This document shows positions 59,716 to 64,000 of a stretch of 64,000 nt of DNA, one piece after another (positions within the stretch are counted from its first letter, which is position 1; every line of letters begins with the position of its first letter). The position numbers and the translations under genes are program-made. The notes beneath the pieces were generated by a model. That model had not been told where the DNA came from. It searched no databases and was given only the letters and a program-made list of their open reading frames with translations. The DNA comes from Planococcus sp. MB-3u-03. Lineage in GTDB: Bacteria > Bacillota > Bacilli > Bacillales_A > Planococcaceae. Where the stretch lies: NCBI RefSeq assembly GCF_002833405.1, contig NZ_CP025135.1, positions 849,501-913,500 of the forward strand. Direction: 5' to 3'.

Positions 59716-59743
59716 AGCGTCTCCTTGGAGGCGCTTTTTTTTA
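59716..59743 (+). terminator. Terminator of the sortase gene
   Basis: AGCGTCTCC-TT-GGAGGCGCT followed by T8. Confidence 0.85.
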
Positions 59744-59937
59744 GTGGCTGTTTAGGGTTCTGCTTTGCCGCTGAAGGAGATGCAGTCTGCGGCCGTCACA
59801 TTTTCGCAACATTACCTGAGGGAGCGCCCGGCTGAAAAGCAACTTCCGCATAACTGCATGATATAATTGGAGGGAACTTTTTTGCGCGATGAGCGTATCG
59901 GTTACATAAGATTAAATAAGGAGTCGTCTATCGCCCT

Positions 59938-60741
59938 ATGAAGGAATCACTGAAGCGGATCGTGGAAAGTGCGCGGTTCAATACATTCATCACTGTTTTG
60001 ATTTTAATCAATGCCTTGCTGGTCGGCTTGGAGACCTATCCGTCAATTGCGGAAAACTACGGGTCATGGCTGTTGATGCTGGATATCATCATCCTGGCAT
60101 TCTTCGCCTTGGAGATCCTCGCTAAGTTATTCGTTTACCGGGCGAAATTCTTCGGCAATGCATGGAATAATTTCGATTTCATCATCGTTGTCGGAAGCCT
60201 TATCCTCTATAATTCGCCATTCATCAGCGTATTGCGGATTTTTCGCGTGCTGCGTGTGCTGCGGACCGTGTCGACCATTCCGTCACTGCGCCGCGTCGTG
60301 ACCGCCTTGTTCATGGCCATTCCGACCATCACGAGCGTCATCTTGCTCATGTCGATCATCTTTTACGTCTATGCGGTCATCGGCACATTCTTTTACGCGG
60401 ATATTGAACCGGAATATTTCGGAGATCTCGGGCTTTCGCTTATCTCGCTATTCCAGATCTTCACATTGGAATCTTGGGCCAGCGGGATTTTCCGCCCGGT
60501 CTTTGAGTCTGAGCCATGGTCCTGGCTGTACTTCATTTCCTTCATCGTCGTATCGACCTTCCTGATGATCAACTTGATCGTCGGGGAAATCGTCAACAAT
60601 GCGCAGAAGATTTCAGATGAAATCGACAAAGAGACGGCTGAACTTGAAGGCATCAAAGAAGACACATCGGAAATCGAAGACTTGAGAAAAGAGGTCGGCG
60701 AACTGAAAAGAATGATCCAAACACTCGTCGACCGGAAATAA
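59938..60741 (+). CDS. Bacterial voltage-gated sodium channel (NaChBac type)
   Basis: 267 residues with six membrane segments. S4 voltage sensor: R100, R103, R106 and R109 in LRIFRVLRVLRTVSTIPSLR. The pore has the selectivity filter TLESWAS (176-182), as in NaChBac, where the Glu ring selects sodium. S6 (about 199-220) ends in a charged, helical C-terminus (about 225-265) that forms the tetramer coiled coil. AAGGAG is 14 nt before the ATG, a rather long gap. Such channels in alkaliphiles and halotolerant Bacillales support sodium-driven motility, chemotaxis and pH control. Confidence 0.92.
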   Translation: MKESLKRIVESARFNTFITVLILINALLVGLETYPSIAENYGSWLLMLDIIILAFFALEILAKLFVYRAKFFGNAWNNFDFIIVVGSLILYNSPFISVLRIFRVLRVLRTVSTIPSLRRVVTALFMAIPTITSVILLMSIIFYVYAVIGTFFYADIEPEYFGDLGLSLISLFQIFTLESWASGIFRPVFESEPWSWLYFISFIVVSTFLMINLIVGEIVNNAQKISDEIDKETAELEGIKEDTSEIEDLRKEVGELKRMIQTLVDRK

Positions 60742-60750
60742 CCCTAAGCA

Positions 60751-60783
60751 AAAGAAGCTGCCTTCATGGGCAGCTTCTTTTTG
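60751..60783. terminator. Bidirectional terminator
   Basis: AAGAAGCTGCC-TTCAT-GGGCAGCTTCTT then T4. Confidence 0.9.
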
Positions 60784-60789
60784 TACGGA

Positions 60790-61669
60790 TCAAACTTTCG
60801 GCAACTGGTTGACGAGTGTGATGAATTCGCGGGAGACATAAGGTACGTAGCGGTTTTTGGCCATGATGATGCCGAGCCGCCACGGGAATGTCTGGGTCAG
60901 GGAGACGGTTTTGAAGGGGCCGTCCTGTACGCGGTCGCAGATCAGCTTGGGCATCAACGTGACGCCGAGGTTTTCTCGACCATGCCGACGATGAAATCCC
61001 ATTGCGAGCTCTCATAGGCGATTTTCGGCTCGAATCCTTCGCTCCGGCAAAATTCGACTGTCCGCCCGTTGAGCGTGAACTCCTTGCTGAGAAGCAGGAA
61101 CGGATCGTTTCTGAAATCGATCAAATCGCGTGTTTCCTGGTTCGCGAGCGGATGGTCTTCGTGGACGAGCAGTTTGATTTCCTGGTCGACAAAGGGAACG
61201 ACGTCAAAGCGCTCGGCGTCGACCGGGAGCATGACAAACCCCAAATCCACTTCGCCATCGGCCACTTTTCCTCCACTTTCTTTGCGCCGTCTTCGACCAG
61301 GATGACGGTGACATCGGGGTAGCGGGATTGGAACGCTGCGATGATCGTCGGGAAAAACAAGGTGCTGATGACCGGCGGCAAGCCGATTTTGATCTTGCCT
61401 TTATTCAAGTTCATGACGTCATACAGCGAAGAAGACAAATCGTCGAGGCTATTGACGATTTTCTGCGCCTGGATGAAGACGACTTCTCCGGCGTCGGTCA
61501 AGCGTACTTTCCTCGAAGAGCGGTCGAATAACGATACGTCCATTTCCTGTTCCAGGTTTTTGACCATCTTGCTGAGTGTCGGCTGGGTCACGTGAAGGGC
61601 TTGTGCAGCTTTTGTAAAACTTTGATGCTTGGCCACTTCGATGAAGTAGCTGAGCTGTCGGATATCCAT
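60790..61669 (-). pseudogene. LysR-family regulator, two frameshifts as read
   Basis: ATG 61669 (MDIRQLSYFIEVAKHQSFTK) opens a LysR protein; the HTH is SFTKAAQALHVTQPTLSKMV then KNLEQEMDVSLFDRSSRKV. The frame breaks at about 61266-61270 (one A missing after GAGGAAAA), shifting VEEK/VADGEVDLGFVMLPVD, and again at about 60975-60980 (one A missing after GAGAAAA), shifting VEK/NLGVTLMPKLICD. Restored length is 293 residues, normal for LysR, ending NQLPKV at TGA near 60790. It is divergent from the 3-hydroxybutyrate operon and probably regulates it; the co-inducer is unknown. Confidence 0.82.
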
Positions 61670-61810
61670 GTGAATGCTCCTTATCTATAACTAATGTCTA
61701 TGGAAGCTATTATTATTATTCATTTTACCTATCGATTTCTTCGTTGTATAGTATTAAAAGGTTTCAGGACTAAATATTTAGACAATTCATCTATGCTTTT
61801 CAGGGAGAAA

Positions 61811-61824
61811 AGTAAGCGTTTCCA
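61811..61824 (+). promoter_or_regulatory. cre-like catabolite site before the GntP permease
   Basis: AGTAAGCGTTTCCA matches 12 of 14 of TGWAANCGNTNWCA. It lies 44 nt before the permease start. CcpA control fits an alternative carbon source; it is inferred. Confidence 0.4.
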
Positions 61825-61867
61825 ATTTGTTAGAAAAACCGTAATACATTCAAAAGGGGGATTAATC

Positions 61868-63187
61868 ATGTTAAGTATGATCGGAATGGTTGGAGGACTT
61901 ATTCTATTGATCGTGTTGACGATGAGGGGCGTCAACTTGTTGATCGCTGGCCCATTGTCGGCATTATTCGTCGCGGTTCTCAGCGGCTTGCCGTTGTTTC
62001 CGCAATTAGTGGGGGAAGGGGAAGCTAATTTATTGTCGAACTATATGGGCGGCTTCTCCGGATTCATCACCTCATGGTTCCCGATGTTCTTGCTCGGGGC
62101 TATCTTCGGTAAGGTCATGGAAGATACAGGAGCGGCAGACAGCGTCTCCAAATGGCTGGTCGGAAAGTTCGGCTTGTCAAAAGCGGTGTTGGCGATTGTT
62201 ATTGCCTGTGCCGTTCTGACTTATGGCGGCGTCAGCTTGTTCGTCGTTGCTTTCTCGGTTTACCCGATGGCGCTCAGCTTGTTCAAGCAAGCGGACCTGC
62301 CTCGCCGTTTTATCCCGGCAGCGCTTGCGCTCGGGTCTGTCACTTTTACAATGACTTCTGCAGGATCACCGGAGATCCAAAACTGGATCCCGATTGAGTA
62401 TTTGAACACGAGCCCATACGCCGGCTGGGAAGTCAGCATTATCGTTGCAGTCTTTATGGCGGTATTCGGCTACTGGTGGCTGAAGCGCATGATCAATAAA
62501 GCCGTGAATAAAGGCGAGCGCTTCGAGGCAAGAGAAACTGACCCGCAATTGACGGACCGAGTATTGCCGCATCCAGTGACGGGCTTGATTCCGTTGCTGG
62601 TCGTTCTGGCCATTTCATTCATCTTCCACGATTCACTCGGCACTTCTGCCTTGATCTTGGCATTGCTCGGCGGCGTCATCACGACATACCTATTGAATAT
62701 GAAATACTTCACGAATCTCGGCAAAGCATTGACCGATGGAACGATCGGCGCGTTGATCGCCATCGGCAATACGGCAGCGGTTGTCGGCTTCGGCGGCGTT
62801 GCAAAAGCAGTACCGGCTTTCCAAGTGGCAGTCGATGCCATGACAAGCATTCCGGGAAGCCCGTTGATCGGCGGCGCCGTGGCGGTCAGTGTCATCGCAG
62901 GCCTCACAGGATCCGCATCCGGCGGCCAGGTCATTGCCTTGCCATTGATTGCTCCTCATTACATCGACATGGGCGTCAACACAGAAGCACTTCACCGGAC
63001 CATCGCGATTTCTTCCGGCGCACTCGATTCATTGCCGCATAACGGTTACGTCGTTACGACGATCCAAGGGATTTGCGGCGAGACCCATAAAGCAGCATAC
63101 GGCGCTATGGGGGCTGTAACGGTGATCGTGCCGCTGATTGGGTTGGCGATTGCGATTGTACTGTTCACCTTAGGGCTAGGCATTTAA
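61868..63187 (+). CDS. GntP-family permease, probable 3-hydroxybutyrate transporter
   Basis: 439 residues from ATG 61868 (MLSMIGMVGGLILLI), 7 nt after AAAGGGGG; the open frame upstream has no ribosome site. Twelve or more membrane helices; GntP family signs are MTSAGSPEIQNWIPIEYL (about 165-182), GLTGSASGGQVIALPLIAPH (about 345-364) and SSGALDSLPHNGYV (about 379-392). The family imports gluconate and related hydroxy acids. The 3-hydroxybutyrate dehydrogenase gene starts 24 nt after it, which makes D-3-hydroxybutyrate the probable substrate. Confidence 0.88.
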   Translation: MLSMIGMVGGLILLIVLTMRGVNLLIAGPLSALFVAVLSGLPLFPQLVGEGEANLLSNYMGGFSGFITSWFPMFLLGAIFGKVMEDTGAADSVSKWLVGKFGLSKAVLAIVIACAVLTYGGVSLFVVAFSVYPMALSLFKQADLPRRFIPAALALGSVTFTMTSAGSPEIQNWIPIEYLNTSPYAGWEVSIIVAVFMAVFGYWWLKRMINKAVNKGERFEARETDPQLTDRVLPHPVTGLIPLLVVLAISFIFHDSLGTSALILALLGGVITTYLLNMKYFTNLGKALTDGTIGALIAIGNTAAVVGFGGVAKAVPAFQVAVDAMTSIPGSPLIGGAVAVSVIAGLTGSASGGQVIALPLIAPHYIDMGVNTEALHRTIAISSGALDSLPHNGYVVTTIQGICGETHKAAYGAMGAVTVIVPLIGLAIAIVLFTLGLGI

Positions 63188-63211
63188 TTTTTCACTTGGA
63201 GGGACTCCATC

Positions 63212-63988
63212 ATGGTAGATAAGAAAGTGGTATTGATCACCGGCGCCGCGAGCGGCATCGGCTATGAAATCAGCGTGGATTTTGCCAAAGAAGGCGCAAA
63301 GATCGTGTTGACCGATATCAACGAAGAAGCAGTGCAACAAGCTGCGGATGAGTTGAAGGGGCAAGGCTTTGATTGCATCGGCATCAAATGCGATGTTACC
63401 AGTGAAGCAGAAATCAAAGCAGCTATCGATAAAACGGTGGAAACATTCGGTTCCTTGGATGTACTGATCAATAATGCGGGGATGCAGCACGTCTCGCCGA
63501 TCGAAAAATTTCCGACCGAGAAATACGAATTGCTGATTAAGATTATGCTGGTTGCACCGTTTATCGCGACCAAGCATGCCTTCCCGATCATGAAGAAACA
63601 AGGCTTCGGGCGCATCATCAATATGGCGTCGATCAACGGTCTCGTCGGCTTCGCCGGGAAAGCAGCATATAATAGCGCCAAGCACGGCGTCATCGGCTTG
63701 ACGAAAGTCGCGGCGCTAGAAGGCGCAGAGCATGGCATCACGGTCAATGCGATGTGCCCGGGTTATGTCGACACGCCGCTCGTGCGCAATCAGCTGGGCG
63801 ATTTGGCGAAGACGCGCAATGTCTCGCTGGAAAAAGTGCTAGAAGAAGTCATCTACCCATTGGTTCCGCAGAAACGCTTGTTGTCGGTGCAGGAAATCTC
63901 CGATTACACGATGTTTCTCGCGAGCGATAAAGCCCTTGGCATCACCGGGCAGGCAGCGGTCCTTGACGGCGGCTATACAGCACAATAA
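63212..63988 (+). CDS. bdhA: D-3-hydroxybutyrate dehydrogenase
   Basis: 258 residues; TTGGAGGGA precedes the ATG. SDR motifs: TGAASGIG (about 10-17), Asp in IVLTDINE (NAD type), NNAG with MQHVSPIEKFP, NMAS and YNSAK. The substrate-binding segments IEKFPTEKYELLI and VIYPLVPQKRLLSVQEIS are the signature of bacterial D-3-hydroxybutyrate dehydrogenases. It oxidises D-3-hydroxybutyrate to acetoacetate. The gene pairs with the GntP permease and the divergent LysR gene. The window ends 12 nt later, so more genes of the operon may follow. Confidence 0.9.
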   Translation: MVDKKVVLITGAASGIGYEISVDFAKEGAKIVLTDINEEAVQQAADELKGQGFDCIGIKCDVTSEAEIKAAIDKTVETFGSLDVLINNAGMQHVSPIEKFPTEKYELLIKIMLVAPFIATKHAFPIMKKQGFGRIINMASINGLVGFAGKAAYNSAKHGVIGLTKVAALEGAEHGITVNAMCPGYVDTPLVRNQLGDLAKTRNVSLEKVLEEVIYPLVPQKRLLSVQEISDYTMFLASDKALGITGQAAVLDGGYTAQ

Positions 63989-64000
63989 AAGCACGGCGCA

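Noticed and set aside
1..64000. CRISPR arrays, tRNA and rRNA genes
   Set aside because: No regularly spaced repeats and no tRNA or rRNA signature found by reading; a search with tRNAscan-SE and Infernal would settle it.

Overview
The window looks like chromosomal DNA of a Gram-positive Bacillales bacterium, most likely a Planococcus-like member of the Planococcaceae. This rests on AGGAGG ribosome sites with many TTG/GTG starts, Bacillus-type families (PspA-YdjGHI, YcxB, YusW, YitT, YkuI, LTA synthase), ECF sigma-W-like and sigma-B-like promoters, and a NaChBac-type sodium channel that suggests a salt habitat. The genus is an inference. No rRNA, tRNA, CRISPR array, transposase gene or clear prophage was seen.

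Layout. 0-5 kb: 3' end of a secreted endonuclease, small membrane or hydrophilic proteins, two SDR oxidoreductases, a TetR regulator with a palindromic operator, and an alpha/beta hydrolase. 5.4-9.1 kb: envelope-stress operon pspA-ydjG-ydjH-ydjI behind a sigma-W-type promoter. 9.1-13.3 kb: TetR regulator divergent from an acyl-CoA ligase/SDR operon with twin palindromic operators. 13.4-24 kb: Mug glycosylase, lipoproteins, second acyl-CoA ligase, class I aldolase, threonine dehydratase, and a cluster of small HTH-like proteins. 24-30 kb: extracytoplasmic TlpA/MsrAB repair pair, PAP2 phosphatase, STAS and MEDS stress-signalling proteins. 30-45 kb: lipoteichoic acid synthase, glutamate dehydrogenase, polyphosphate kinase 2, YkuI-like EAL protein, YitT, CapA-like protein, Na+/H+ antiporter. 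45-52 kb: DUF3100 membrane pair, glycerate kinase, MFS transporter, YusW lipoprotein, Na/Pi cotransporter. 52-58 kb: sulfonate/nitrate-type ABC transporter next to cysteine synthase, KtrA-like K+ regulator, RNase H-like protein. 58-64 kb: DUF4397 surface protein with its own class F sortase, NaV channel, and a LysR-controlled 3-hydroxybutyrate permease/dehydrogenase operon.

Most genes are short transcription units closed by strong, often bidirectional, hairpin terminators. Themes are envelope stress and repair, ion and osmotic balance, and fatty/short-chain acid use, with seven SDR enzymes.

Caution on quality: nine genes carry 17 apparent 1-2 base indels (15 losses, 2 gains), mostly in short homopolymers and clustered at 5.7-6.6, 45.9-46.7, 52.2, 54.9-57.4 and 61 kb. 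Restoring the missing or extra bases gives full-length family members, so I read most as sequencing or consensus errors rather than real decay.
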